Below are positions 18,429 through 27,621 of a DNA stretch of 64,000 nucleotides, piece by piece. Under the pieces are notes generated by a model. It was given only the letters and a program-made list of their open reading frames with translations. It was not told the DNA's origin and did not search any database. Position 1 is the stretch's first letter; each line of letters starts with the position of its first letter. The translations under genes and the position numbers were made by a program. Origin of the DNA: Pseudomonas sp. B21-015 (GTDB lineage: Bacteria > Pseudomonadota > Gammaproteobacteria > Pseudomonadales > Pseudomonadaceae); contig NZ_CP087196.1 of the NCBI RefSeq assembly GCF_024749285.1, positions 1,860,001-1,924,000 of the forward strand, written 5' to 3'.

Positions 18429-19239
18429 ACCTCTTTCCTTGCCACCGGTACCCGAACCGCCCAAGGGTGAGCGCCTGAAAAACAAGGTCGTGCTGCTGAC
18501 CGGCGCGGCTCAGGGTATTGGCGAAGCGATTGTCGCGACCTTCGCCTCCCAGCAGGCCAGGCTGATCATCAGCGATATCCAGGCCGAAAAAGTCGAAAAA
18601 GTCGCGGCGCATTGGCGCGAACAAGGTGCGGATGTCGTGGCGATCAAGGCCGACGTCTCGCGCCAGCAAGACCTGCACGCCATGGCCAAACTGGCCATTG
18701 AGCTTCATGGCCGGATCGACGTGCTGGTCAACTGCGCCGGGGTCAATGTGTTCCGCGATCCGCTGCAAATGACCGAGGAAGACTGGCGTCGCTGCTTCGC
18801 CATCGACCTGGACGGCGCCTGGTATGGCTGCAAAGCTGTGCTGCCGCAAATGATCGAGCAGGGCATCGGCAGCATCATCAACATCGCCTCGACCCATTCC
18901 ACCCACATTATTCCAGGTTGCTTCCCTTATCCGGTGGCCAAGCATGGCTTGCTCGGGCTGACCCGTGCCTTGGGCATCGAATACGCACCCAAGGGCATTC
19001 GCGTTAACGCCATCGCGCCGGGCTACATCGAAACCCAACTGAACGTCGATTACTGGAACGGTTTTGCCGACCCCCACGCCGAACGTCAGCGCGCCTTCGA
19101 CCTGCATCCACCACGACGCATCGGCCAGCCGATTGAAGTGGCGATGACGGCTGTGTTTCTGGCCAGCGATGAAGCACCGTTCATCAACGCCTCGTGCATC
19201 ACCATCGATGGTGGGCGTTCGGTGATGTACCACGACTGA
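18421..19239 (+). CDS. SDR-family aldose 1-dehydrogenase candidate
   Basis: 272-residue classical SDR. NAD(P) motif TGAAQGIG (residues 26-33), NCAGVN, Ser in NIASTHS, Tyr and Lys in YPVAKHG, and GGRS end. SDR galactose/arabinose dehydrogenases of oxidative sugar pathways have this form. The lactonase upstream, AraFGH downstream and a promoter shared with the galactonate operon point to oxidation of a galactose-type sugar to its lactone. Substrate is inferred, not shown. AGGAG is 9-10 nt before ATG 18421. Confidence 0.8.
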   Translation: MAEPLSLPPVPEPPKGERLKNKVVLLTGAAQGIGEAIVATFASQQARLIISDIQAEKVEKVAAHWREQGADVVAIKADVSRQQDLHAMAKLAIELHGRIDVLVNCAGVNVFRDPLQMTEEDWRRCFAIDLDGAWYGCKAVLPQMIEQGIGSIINIASTHSTHIIPGCFPYPVAKHGLLGLTRALGIEYAPKGIRVNAIAPGYIETQLNVDYWNGFADPHAERQRAFDLHPPRRIGQPIEVAMTAVFLASDEAPFINASCITIDGGRSVMYHD

Positions 19240-19278
19240 ATAACGCGGGTTTCAGGCGCGAAACTACGTCTGAAATCC

Positions 19279-19292
19279 AATCATCATACGAT
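19279..19292. promoter_or_regulatory. Operator copy before araF
   Basis: AATCATCATACGAT, exact reverse complement of the site at 16349-16362 in the gntR promoter. Links araFGH to the GntR regulator. Confidence 0.6.
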
Positions 19293-19351
19293 ATGACTAT
19301 TGGCTGCATGCTTCGACCGCTGTATTGGCTTTCAAATAACGCTCAAAAAAA

Positions 19352-19359
19352 AATAACAA
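19352..19359 (+). promoter_or_regulatory. Crc/Hfq-type CA motif before araF
   Basis: AATAACAA, perfect AANAANAA, overlapping the edge of the AAGGAG ribosome site of araF. Suggests catabolite repression of the transporter by Hfq/Crc. Confidence 0.55.
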
Positions 19360-19370
19360 GGAGTCAGCTT

Positions 19371-20375
19371 ATGAAACGTCGTCGTGGGATCCGTTCCCTG
19401 TGCTGTGCCGCTTTGGCGGTCACCGCGGTCAGCCTGAGCAGCACGTTACTGGCGGCCGAGGAAGTGAAGATCGGTTTTCTGGTCAAGCAAGCCGAAGAGC
19501 CCTGGTTCCAGACCGAATGGGCCTTCGCCGAAAAGGCCGGCAAAGACAAGGGCTTCACCGTCATCAAGATCGCCGTGCCTGACGGCGAGAAAACCCTTTC
19601 GGCCATCGACAGCCTGGCGGCCAACGGCGCCAAGGGCTTCGTGATCTGCCCGCCGGACGTATCCCTGGGGCCTGCGATCATGGCCAAGGCCAAGCTCAAT
19701 GGTTTGAAAGTGATCGCCGTCGATGACCGCTTTGTCGATGCCGGCGGCAAGTTCATGGAAGATGTGCCGTACCTCGGCATGGCGGCCTTCGAAGTCGGCC
19801 AGAAGCAGGGCGCCGCCATGGCTGCCGAAGCGAAAAAACGCGGCTGGGACTGGAAAGAAACCTATGCGGTGATCAACACCTTCAACGAACTCGACACCGG
19901 CAAGAAACGCACCGACGGTTCGGTTAAAGCCCTGGAAGATGCCGGGATGCCGAAAGACCACATCCTGTTCTCGGCCCTCAAAACCCTCGACGTACCGGGC
20001 AGCATGGACGCCACCAACTCGGCGCTGGTGAAACTGCCGGGCGCGGCGAAAAACCTGATCATCGGCGGCATGAACGACAACACCGTGCTGGGTGGCGTGC
20101 GCGCCACCGAAAGCGCCGGTTTTGCCGCCGCCAACGTGATTGGCATCGGCATCAACGGCACCGATGCCATCGGCGAATTGAAAAAAGCCAACAGCGGCTT
20201 CTTCGGCTCGATGCTGCCGAGCCCGCACATCGAGGGTTACAACACCGCCAGCATGATGCATGAGTGGGTCACCACCGGCAAAGAACCGCCTAAATACACC
20301 GCCATGGACGACGTGACACTGATCACGCGTGACAACTTCAAGCAGGAACTGGAAAAGATCGGCCTGTGGAATTGA
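19371..20375 (+). CDS. araF: L-arabinose/galactose periplasmic binding protein AraF
   Basis: 334 residues. Signal peptide to about residue 29 (LLAAEE), then a type I sugar-binding protein. IGFLVKQAEEPWFQTEW, KIAVPDGEKTL, GIGINGTDAIGEL and DDVTLITRDNFKQELEK match E. coli AraF almost word for word. E. coli AraF binds L-arabinose and D-galactose with similar strength, and D-fucose. ATG 19371 has AAGGAG 7 nt upstream; the frame is open earlier but those codons cover the operator. First gene of araFGH. Confidence 0.95.
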   Translation: MKRRRGIRSLCCAALAVTAVSLSSTLLAAEEVKIGFLVKQAEEPWFQTEWAFAEKAGKDKGFTVIKIAVPDGEKTLSAIDSLAANGAKGFVICPPDVSLGPAIMAKAKLNGLKVIAVDDRFVDAGGKFMEDVPYLGMAAFEVGQKQGAAMAAEAKKRGWDWKETYAVINTFNELDTGKKRTDGSVKALEDAGMPKDHILFSALKTLDVPGSMDATNSALVKLPGAAKNLIIGGMNDNTVLGGVRATESAGFAAANVIGIGINGTDAIGELKKANSGFFGSMLPSPHIEGYNTASMMHEWVTTGKEPPKYTAMDDVTLITRDNFKQELEKIGLWN

Positions 20376-20440
20376 GGGTCGGTTGATTTCATCGGCGGCC
20401 CTGGCAACGGGGCTGCCTGATCGGTGTGAAGAGGTGGGTT

Positions 20441-21985
20441 ATGCACGCACAAGTACAGACACACGGACACAGCGTTGGCGGCAGCTTGCGCTTCAACGGG
20501 ATCGGCAAAACCTTTCCCGGGGTGAAGGCGCTGGACGGCATCAGCTTCGTCGCCCATCCGGGGCAGGTTCACGCCTTGATGGGTGAGAACGGCGCCGGTA
20601 AATCGACGTTGCTGAAAATCCTTGGCGGTGCTTACACGCCGAGCAGTGGTGACCTGCGGATCGGCGAGCAGACGAGGGTCTTCAAGTCCACTGCCGACAG
20701 CATTGGCAGCGGGGTCGCGGTGATTCATCAGGAGCTGCACCTGGTGCCGGAAATGACCGTGGCCGAGAACCTGTTTCTCGGCCATTTGCCGGCGAGTTTC
20801 GGCCTGATCAATCGCGGCGCTTTGCGTCAGCAAGCGCTGGCCTGCCTCAAAGGTCTGGCCGATGAAATCGATCCGCAAGAGAAGGTCGGGCGCTTGTCCC
20901 TCGGCCAGCGGCAACTGGTGGAAATCGCCAAGGCACTGTCCCGTGGCGCGCATGTGATCGCGTTCGACGAACCCACCAGCAGCCTGTCGGCGCGGGAGAT
21001 CGATCGCTTGATGGCGATCATCGGTCGCCTGCGGGACGAAGGCAAAGTGGTGCTTTACGTCTCTCATCGCATGGAAGAAGTGTTCCGCATCTGCAACGCG
21101 GTGACGGTATTCAAGGACGGCCGCTTCGTGCGCACCTTCGAGGACATGAGCGCGCTGAGCCATGACCAGTTGGTGACGTGCATGGTCGGTCGCGACATTC
21201 AGGACATCTACGATTACCGCAGTCGTCCCCGTGGCGCGGTGGCGCTCAAGGTCGACGGTTTACTGGGGCCGGGCTTGCGTGAGCCGGTGAGTTTCGAGGT
21301 GCACAAGGGTGAAGTCCTCGGGCTGTTTGGCCTGGTCGGGGCCGGGCGCACCGAGCTGTTCCGGATGCTCAGCGGGCTTACGCGCAACACGGCGGGGCGC
21401 CTGGAACTGCGCGGTCATGAACTGAAATTGCACTCACCACGAGATGCCATCGCGGCGGGGATTCTGCTGTGCCCCGAGGACCGCAAGAAGGAGGGCATCC
21501 TGCCGCTCGCCAGCGTCGCCGAGAACATCAATATCAGCGCACGCGGCGCTCATTCCACCTTCGGTTGCCTGTTACGTGGGTTGTGGGAAAAGGGCAACGC
21601 CGACAAGCAGATCAAGGCGCTGAAGGTGAAGACGCCCAACGCGGCGCAGAAAATCATGTACCTGTCTGGTGGCAATCAGCAGAAGGCGATTCTCGGTCGC
21701 TGGCTGTCGATGCCGATGAAAGTCCTGCTGCTCGACGAGCCGACCCGGGGCATCGACATCGGCGCAAAAGCGGAGATCTACCAGATCATCCATAACCTGG
21801 CCGCCAGCGGCATCGCGGTGATTGTGGTGTCCAGCGACCTGATGGAAGTCATGGGCATTTCCGACCGCATCCTGGTGCTTTGCGAAGGCGTCATGCGCGG
21901 CGAACTGACCCGCGAACAAGCCAATGAATCCAACCTGCTGCAATTGGCGTTGCCACGCCAACGCGCTGCCGACGTGGCGAACTGA
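20441..21985 (+). CDS. araG: Sugar ABC transporter ATPase AraG
   Basis: 514 residues with two ABC domains. First: Walker A GENGAGKST, signature LSLGQRQLVE, Walker B HVIAFDEPTSS. Second: degenerate Walker A (GLVGAGRTE, normal for this subfamily), signature LSGGNQQK, Walker B LLLDEPTRGID. Energises sugar import with AraF and AraH. ATG 20441 has GAGGTGG upstream and fits better than GTG 20426. Confidence 0.95.
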   Translation: MHAQVQTHGHSVGGSLRFNGIGKTFPGVKALDGISFVAHPGQVHALMGENGAGKSTLLKILGGAYTPSSGDLRIGEQTRVFKSTADSIGSGVAVIHQELHLVPEMTVAENLFLGHLPASFGLINRGALRQQALACLKGLADEIDPQEKVGRLSLGQRQLVEIAKALSRGAHVIAFDEPTSSLSAREIDRLMAIIGRLRDEGKVVLYVSHRMEEVFRICNAVTVFKDGRFVRTFEDMSALSHDQLVTCMVGRDIQDIYDYRSRPRGAVALKVDGLLGPGLREPVSFEVHKGEVLGLFGLVGAGRTELFRMLSGLTRNTAGRLELRGHELKLHSPRDAIAAGILLCPEDRKKEGILPLASVAENINISARGAHSTFGCLLRGLWEKGNADKQIKALKVKTPNAAQKIMYLSGGNQQKAILGRWLSMPMKVLLLDEPTRGIDIGAKAEIYQIIHNLAASGIAVIVVSSDLMEVMGISDRILVLCEGVMRGELTREQANESNLLQLALPRQRAADVAN

Positions 21986-21994
21986 GAGGTGACT

Positions 21995-22963
21995 ATGACC
22001 ATCCAAAACAACGCTCTGCCAACCCCGCGCAAACCTCTGGACTTGCGGCGCTTTCTCGATGATTGGGTGATGCTGCTGGCGGCCATCGGGATCTTCGTGC
22101 TCTGCACCTTGCTGATCGATAACTTCCTTTCGCCGCTGAACATGCGTGGCCTGGGCCTGGCGATTTCCACCACCGGGATTGCCGCGTGCACCATGTTGTA
22201 TTGCCTGGCGTCCGGGCATTTCGACTTGTCGGTGGGCTCGGTGATTGCTTGCGCCGGCGTGGTCGCGGCGGTGGTGATGCGTGACACCGACAGCGTGTTC
22301 CTTGGCGTGAGCGCGGCGCTGGTGATGGGGCTGATTGTCGGGCTGATCAACGGGATCGTGATCGCCAAGCTACGGGTCAATGCGTTGATCACCACGCTGG
22401 CGACGATGCAGATCGTTCGTGGCCTGGCTTACATTTTTGCTAACGGCAAAGCGGTGGGCGTGTCCCAGGAGCAGTTTTTCGTGTTCGGTAACGGCCAGTT
22501 GTTTGGGGTGCCGGTGCCGATTCTGATCACCATCGTCTGCTTCCTGTTTTTCGGTTGGTTGCTGAATTACACCACCTACGGGCGCAACACCATGGCCATC
22601 GGCGGCAACCAGGAAGCGGCGTTGCTGGCCGGGGTCAATGTTGACCGGACCAAGATCATCATCTTCGCCGTGCACGGTGTGATCGGTGCGTTGGCCGGGG
22701 TGATTCTGGCGTCGCGGATGACGTCCGGTCAGCCGATGATTGGCCAGGGTTTCGAGCTGACGGTGATCTCCGCTTGCGTGCTGGGTGGGGTGTCGCTGAG
22801 CGGCGGGATCGGGATGATTCGGCATGTGATTGCCGGGGTGCTGATTCTGGCGATCATCGAGAATGCGATGAACCTGAAGAACATCGATACGTTTTATCAG
22901 TACGTGATTCGCGGTTCGATCCTGTTGCTGGCGGTGGTGATCGACCGATTGAAACAACGCTGA
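21995..22963 (+). CDS. araH: Sugar ABC transporter permease AraH
   Basis: 322 residues, about 8-10 membrane segments, BPD_transp_2 type. The motif AIGGNQEAALLAGVNVDRTK is the cytoplasmic coupling loop. Starts 9 nt after araG with GAGGTG before ATG 21995; a GTG 6 nt earlier is in frame but lies in the ribosome site. Last gene of araFGH. Confidence 0.94.
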   Translation: MTIQNNALPTPRKPLDLRRFLDDWVMLLAAIGIFVLCTLLIDNFLSPLNMRGLGLAISTTGIAACTMLYCLASGHFDLSVGSVIACAGVVAAVVMRDTDSVFLGVSAALVMGLIVGLINGIVIAKLRVNALITTLATMQIVRGLAYIFANGKAVGVSQEQFFVFGNGQLFGVPVPILITIVCFLFFGWLLNYTTYGRNTMAIGGNQEAALLAGVNVDRTKIIIFAVHGVIGALAGVILASRMTSGQPMIGQGFELTVISACVLGGVSLSGGIGMIRHVIAGVLILAIIENAMNLKNIDTFYQYVIRGSILLLAVVIDRLKQR

Positions 22964-22971
22964 CTTACCCT

Positions 22972-23000
22972 TGTGGGAGCGAGCAAGCCCGCTCCCACAG
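22972..23000. repeat. Single REP hairpin after araH
   Basis: TGTGGGAGC (22972-22980) / GCTCCCACA (22991-22999). One REP unit; probably protects the 3' end of the araFGH message. Between 23001 and 23140 nothing further is seen. Confidence 0.7.
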
Positions 23001-23149
23001 TTGGTCTGTGTCGTCCTCGAGCTGTGTGTACGTGGAATCGAATGTGGCGATCCGACGATTGACCGCGCAGCGGTCGATGTTGAGCCCGCATCCTTCACCC
23101 ACTTTCACAAAATATTCCTTGCTCGCCCCAACCCGTTTCAGCTATGACG

Positions 23150-23166
23150 GTACACCCGAGGTGTAC
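23150..23166. promoter_or_regulatory. Palindromic operator over the ribosome site of the UTRA regulator
   Basis: GTACACC (23150-23156) CGA GGTGTAC (23160-23166), perfect 7-bp arms that abut the ATG and include the GAGG ribosome site. GTnTAnAC half-sites are typical of HutC-type GntR proteins. Fits autorepression of the operon 23167-27484. Confidence 0.65.
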
Positions 23167-23880
23167 ATGATTAGACCGCTACGAATTGACAAGAAACAAC
23201 AGGTGAGCGACGAGCTCATCCGGCGCATCGAAAGCGGCCTCATGGAGGACGGTATTCTATTGCCGGGCGAACATCGATTGGCTCAAGCCTTCAAGGTCAG
23301 CCACGGCACATTGCGTGAAGCGCTGGTCGAACTGAAACGACGCCACAACCTCGCCACGCAAAGCGCGGTGGGCTCCATCGTCACTTACGACGGGGTGGTG
23401 CTCGATCAACGCAACGGCTGGGGCAAGGCACTGGCCGACAGCGGGGCGTTGATCAACACTGAAGTGCTGCGGCTGGAGGCAGTGTCCCGTCCTGACCTGC
23501 TACCACGTTTGGGCATCGATCAGTTCATCACCCTCGACCGTCGCCGCCGCGGCACCGATGGCACGCTGGTGTCCCTTGAACGCTCATTGATGCCTGCCAC
23601 CGGAGGCTTGGAAGGCCTGCCGCGAGTCGGTCTGATCGATGACTCCCTGACCATCACGTTGGCCGCCTACGGTTACATTGGCGACCACGGGGATCAATGG
23701 ATCGGTGCCGAACCCTTGAATGCCGAAGATGCCAAGTTGCTCGGGCGCCCGGAGGGCACGGTGTTCCTCAAGGCCCTGCGCACCACTTACGACCGTCAGA
23801 ACCGCTTCATGGAACAAGTCGAAAGCCTGCTCGATCCGGTGCATTTTCGTCTGCACCTGCAAATTGGAACTGCAAAATGA
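23167..23880 (+). CDS. GntR-family regulator with UTRA domain (YegW-like)
   Basis: 237 residues. Winged helix in the first 75 residues (VSDELIRRIESG, HRLAQAFKVSHGTLREALVEL), then a UTRA ligand domain. Only this start matches the family; the frame is open far upstream through the REP. The stop overlaps the next start (ATGA), so the regulator heads its own operon. By position it matches E. coli yegW, which lies with a transporter, an ADP-ribosylglycohydrolase and a PfkB kinase. Effector unknown. Confidence 0.85.
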   Translation: MIRPLRIDKKQQVSDELIRRIESGLMEDGILLPGEHRLAQAFKVSHGTLREALVELKRRHNLATQSAVGSIVTYDGVVLDQRNGWGKALADSGALINTEVLRLEAVSRPDLLPRLGIDQFITLDRRRRGTDGTLVSLERSLMPATGGLEGLPRVGLIDDSLTITLAAYGYIGDHGDQWIGAEPLNAEDAKLLGRPEGTVFLKALRTTYDRQNRFMEQVESLLDPVHFRLHLQIGTAK

Positions 23881-24875
23881 TCGCGCTCGACCATGCCCTC
23901 GGCGCGTTTTACGGACTGGCCCTGGGTGATGCGTTGGGCATGCCGACACAATCCCTGAGCCGCGCCGAGATCAAGGCGCGCTTTGGCGAAATCACGGAGC
24001 TGCACGACGCAGGCCCCGATCAACCGATCGCCGCGAACATGCCCAAAGGCTCGATCACTGACGATACCGAACAGGCGATCCTGATCGGCCAGTTGTTGAT
24101 TGACGGCGAGGGCCGGATCGAACCGACGGTGCTTGCCCAACGATTGATCGAATGGGAAGCCGGGATGCGGGCCAAGGGTTCGCAGGATTTACTCGGCCCC
24201 TCGACCAAGCGCGCGATCGAGATGATCCTCGCCGGCTACTCGCCAGAGGAGGCGGGACGCTACGGCACCACCAATGGCGCGGCAATGCGCATCACGCCGG
24301 TGGGGATTGCCGCCGATGTGACCGATCCCGAGCGTTTCATCCGCGCCGTGGTGCTAGCCTGTCAGGTCACCCACAACACCTCGCTGGGAATTTCCAGCGC
24401 GGCGGCGGTGGCGGCGGTGGTTTCTGCCGGGATCAACGGCATGGACCTGGGGGAGGCGTTGAACCTCGGCCAGCAGATTGCGCAGCAAGCCGAAGGTCAT
24501 GGCCACTGGGTTGCCGGCGGGCGTATTGCCTCGCGCATCCGTTGGGCGCGCAGCATCAGCATCGACAGCGACAAGGCGTTGCTGGCGGACTTGCTCTACG
24601 ATGTGATCGGCACTTCGGTGGCCTCACAGGAATCGGTGGTGGTGTCGTTTGCGCTGGCTCAGCAAGTAGCCATTGATGAGATGAGTGCCTTCGAAGCGTT
24701 GTGCATGGCGGCCAGTCTGGGCGGAGATACCGACACCATCGCGGCGATTCTCGGCGCCATGCTCGGCGCTTGTCTGGGGCTTGAGAGTTGGCCTGTGGCG
24801 ATGATCGAGCAGGTTAAAGCGGTAAATGATTTGCAGCTGGAACCGTTGGTGCAGGGGCTGTTGGCTCTGCGTTGA
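23877..24875 (+). CDS. ADP-ribosylglycohydrolase-family protein (YegU-like)
   Basis: 332 residues, all-helical dimetal hydrolase. GLALGDALGMPTQ (residues 12-24), SITDDTEQA (metal-ligand TDD) and GGDTDTIAAI (second metal half-site) are intact, so it should be active. The family cleaves N-glycosidic bonds of ADP-ribose or nucleoside-like compounds. Coupled to the regulator by ATGA overlap. Together with the permease and kinase it suggests breakdown of an imported glycoside or nucleoside; substrate unknown. Confidence 0.85.
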   Translation: MIALDHALGAFYGLALGDALGMPTQSLSRAEIKARFGEITELHDAGPDQPIAANMPKGSITDDTEQAILIGQLLIDGEGRIEPTVLAQRLIEWEAGMRAKGSQDLLGPSTKRAIEMILAGYSPEEAGRYGTTNGAAMRITPVGIAADVTDPERFIRAVVLACQVTHNTSLGISSAAAVAAVVSAGINGMDLGEALNLGQQIAQQAEGHGHWVAGGRIASRIRWARSISIDSDKALLADLLYDVIGTSVASQESVVVSFALAQQVAIDEMSAFEALCMAASLGGDTDTIAAILGAMLGACLGLESWPVAMIEQVKAVNDLQLEPLVQGLLALR

Positions 24876-24889
24876 CTGGACTGGCGTCT

Positions 24890-24970
24890 TCGCGGGCAAG
24901 CCCGCTCCCACAGGGATAGTACAAACCTTGAGATGCACGCCGTACCTGTGGGAGCGGGCTTGCCCGCGAT
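24890..24970. repeat. REPIN inside the operon
   Basis: Inverted pair of CGCGGGCAAGCCCGCTCCCA units. Separates the hydrolase from the permease; transcription probably runs through it. 24971-25095 shows no other clear signal. Confidence 0.85.
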
Positions 24971-25095
24971 GGACGCATCACATACTTGAATTTTTCACTC
25001 GCAATGGAGCGCACAAACATGGCCAGGATCGCCGGAAAGTTATATCGACTTCCGAATTGCCCACAACTACAACAATGGCAACAGGAGCAGTTTTC

Positions 25096-26562
25096 ATGAG
25101 TTCATCGAAAGCCGGGCAAAGTGCCGGGCAACTGGAAACCCGTGGCATCGAACCGGTGCCGGAAGGCGAGTGCAACGGTCATCCGCTGCAACTGTTCTGG
25201 GTCTGGTTCGCGGCGAACATTTCCATCCTCGGCCTGCCGTTGGGCGCCACGCTGGTGGCCTTCCGCGGCCTGGCGATCTGGCAGGCGATCATCGTCGCCA
25301 TCCTCGGTGCCGCCGGTTCTTTCGCGGTGGTGGGGATCATCTCCATTGCCGGTCGTCGTGGTCGCGCACCGAGCCTGACGCTGTCGCGGGCGATCTTCGG
25401 TGTGCGCGGCAATATCGGCCCGACGCTGGTCTCGCTGATGTCGCGTCTGGGTTGGGAAACCGTTAACACCACCACCGCCGCATTCGTCTTGCTGTCGCTG
25501 TGCTCGATTTTGTTCGGCTCGCCGGTGGAAGCCAAAAGCGCGCCGCTGCTGACCTTGGTGTTCATCGCGATGTTCGTGCTGCTGACGTTGTCGGTGTCCG
25601 GCCTCGGTCACGCCACGTTGCTGGTGATCCAGAAATGGGCGACCTACGTGTTCGGTGCACTGAATATCCTGGTGGGCGGTTTCCTTTGCGCGACCATCGA
25701 CTGGAGCGCCGTGTTCAACGCCACGCCAGCGCCCTTGAGCGCGATGATCATTGGCATCGGTACCATGGCCGCCGGCACCGGGATCGGTTGGGCCAACGCC
25801 GGTGCGGACATGTCGCGCTACCAGCACCGCAGTGTCAAAGCCGTGCGTCTGGTGGCGTCGGCGGCCTTCGGGGCGGGGATTCCGCTGGTGCTGCTGATCA
25901 CCCTCGGCGGCCTGCTGTCAGTGGGCAACAATGATCTGGCCTCGGCCACTGACCCGATAGTCGCGATCCGCGACATGCTGCCAACCTGGATGGCCGTGCC
26001 GTACCTGATCACCGCGTTCGGCGGGCTGCTGCTGTCGAACAACCTGTCGGTGTACTCCGCCGGTTTGACCACCTTGACCCTCGGCCTGAAGGTCAAACGC
26101 GTGTATGCGGTGGTGGTCGATATCATTGCGATCTTTGCTGGTTCCATCTACTTCATGCTGATCGCCGAGAGCTTTTACGGCCCGTTTATCACCTTCATTT
26201 CCTTGCTGGCGGTGCCGATCACGGCGTGGGTCGGGATCTTCGTGGTCGACCTGATCCATCGTCATTACTACAGCCCCAAAGACCTGCTGGACGTCAGCCC
26301 GGGTAGCGCCTACTGGTATCGCGGTGGCGTCGAGTGGCGCGCGTTTGGTGCATGGGCGGTGGCGATTGTGCTGGGGTTCAGTTTCACCACCATTGGCACC
26401 ACCGAACAGGATGTCTGGTTCCGGGGCTTTCTGTCCGACTCCTGGCTGGGGCACAACGGCCTGGGCTGGATCGTGACGTTCGTGGTGGCCGGTGGCATTT
26501 ACCGGGTACTCGGCGGCGCCAGGGACCGCCGCGCCGCGTTGTTCGAGCCGGCTCATGCCTAA
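25096..26562 (+). CDS. NCS1-family nucleobase/nucleoside permease
   Basis: 488 residues, about 12 membrane helices. Purine-cytosine permease type: HPLQLFWVWFAANISILGLPLG near residues 28-49, SRAIFGVRGN, GTGIGWANAGADMSRYQ and SSNNL-like LLLSNNLSVYS segment. These symporters carry cytosine, uracil, hydantoins or related bases. In E. coli yegTUV the transporter is an MFS protein, so here the transport part has been replaced. ATG 25096 has AGGAG 8-9 nt upstream; an in-frame ATG at 25078 is possible. Confidence 0.85.
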   Translation: MSSSKAGQSAGQLETRGIEPVPEGECNGHPLQLFWVWFAANISILGLPLGATLVAFRGLAIWQAIIVAILGAAGSFAVVGIISIAGRRGRAPSLTLSRAIFGVRGNIGPTLVSLMSRLGWETVNTTTAAFVLLSLCSILFGSPVEAKSAPLLTLVFIAMFVLLTLSVSGLGHATLLVIQKWATYVFGALNILVGGFLCATIDWSAVFNATPAPLSAMIIGIGTMAAGTGIGWANAGADMSRYQHRSVKAVRLVASAAFGAGIPLVLLITLGGLLSVGNNDLASATDPIVAIRDMLPTWMAVPYLITAFGGLLLSNNLSVYSAGLTTLTLGLKVKRVYAVVVDIIAIFAGSIYFMLIAESFYGPFITFISLLAVPITAWVGIFVVDLIHRHYYSPKDLLDVSPGSAYWYRGGVEWRAFGAWAVAIVLGFSFTTIGTTEQDVWFRGFLSDSWLGHNGLGWIVTFVVAGGIYRVLGGARDRRAALFEPAHA

Positions 26563-27484
26563 ACTATTGCACACCGGCCAGGTCATCATCGACCTGGTCA
26601 TGGCCGTGGATGAACTGCCTCATTCGGGTGGCGACGTGCTGGCGCAATCGGCCCGTTTCGAGGCCGGCGGCGGCTTCAATGTAATGGCTGCGGCCCAGCG
26701 AAATGGCTTGCCGGTGGTCTACCTCGGGCGCCATGGCAAGGGCCGTTTCGGCGACCTGGCCCGGGAGGCGATGAAGGCTGAAGGGATTCGGATTGGCCTC
26801 GATCAGAGCACCGAGCGCGACACCGGAGTGTGCGTCGCGCTGACCGAAGCCTCGGCCGAGCGCACGTTCATTTCCTACATCGGTGCCGAAGGCGAATTGA
26901 CCGCTGAAGACCTGGCGAGTGTGCCGGCCGAGGCGGGTGACTTTGTCTATGTCAGCGGCTATAGCCTGCTGCAGGGCGGCAAGGCGCAGGTGCTGGTGGA
27001 TTGGGTGGTGGCTTTGCCGGACGGGACCAAGGTGGTGTTCGATCCGGGCCCGCTGGTGGATTCGCCGGACGCGCCGCTGATGAAGGCGTTGTTGCCACGC
27101 ATCGATCTGTGGACCAGCAACCGTGTCGAGGCGCTGCGGTTTACCGGGGCGAAGGATATCGACGAGGCATTGAATCGGCTGGCGGATCATCTGCCGACCG
27201 AGGTGTTGACGGTGGTACGCGATGGGCCGCAAGGGTGCTGGATCAGCCAGCGCGGCGATCACCAGCATGTGCCGGGATTCAAGGTCGTGGCGGTGGACAG
27301 CAACGGCGCAGGGGATGCTCACGCGGGAGTTTTTGTCACCGGGTTGGCGCACGGATTATCGGCAGTCGAAGCGGCTTTGCGGGCGAATGCGGCTGCGGCG
27401 TTGGCGGTCACTCGCTGGGGGCCGGCGACTTCGCCGGGGACGGCTGAGGTGGATGCGTTGATTCGCGAGACCTATGGCGCCTGA
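26555..27484 (+). CDS. PfkB-family carbohydrate/nucleoside kinase (YegV-like)
   Basis: 309 residues, ribokinase fold. N-terminal GGFNVMAAAQRNG substrate motif, C-terminal DSNGAGDAHAGVF with the catalytic Asp of the GAGD motif. Starts 8 bases inside the permease end, so it is coupled. Likely phosphorylates the sugar or nucleoside released by the hydrolase. Exact substrate unknown. Confidence 0.87.
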   Translation: MPKLLHTGQVIIDLVMAVDELPHSGGDVLAQSARFEAGGGFNVMAAAQRNGLPVVYLGRHGKGRFGDLAREAMKAEGIRIGLDQSTERDTGVCVALTEASAERTFISYIGAEGELTAEDLASVPAEAGDFVYVSGYSLLQGGKAQVLVDWVVALPDGTKVVFDPGPLVDSPDAPLMKALLPRIDLWTSNRVEALRFTGAKDIDEALNRLADHLPTEVLTVVRDGPQGCWISQRGDHQHVPGFKVVAVDSNGAGDAHAGVFVTGLAHGLSAVEAALRANAAAALAVTRWGPATSPGTAEVDALIRETYGA

Positions 27485-27493
27485 TTGACCGCT

Positions 27494-27588
27494 ATCGCGA
27501 GCAGGCTTGCTCCCACATTGGATATCTATGTCAGCCGACAATATCTCGGCCAACAGCGATCAACTGTGGGAGCGAGCCTGCTCGCGAA
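27494..27588. repeat. REPIN (ATCGCGAGCAGGCTTGCTCC class)
   Basis: Inverted pair with ends ATCGCGAGCAGGCTTGCTCC and TGTGGGAGCGAGCCTGCTCG. Lies between convergent genes. Confidence 0.85.
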
Positions 27589-27621
27589 GGGGCCCTCAAA
27601 CTCACCCTCAAATCCGGACGC

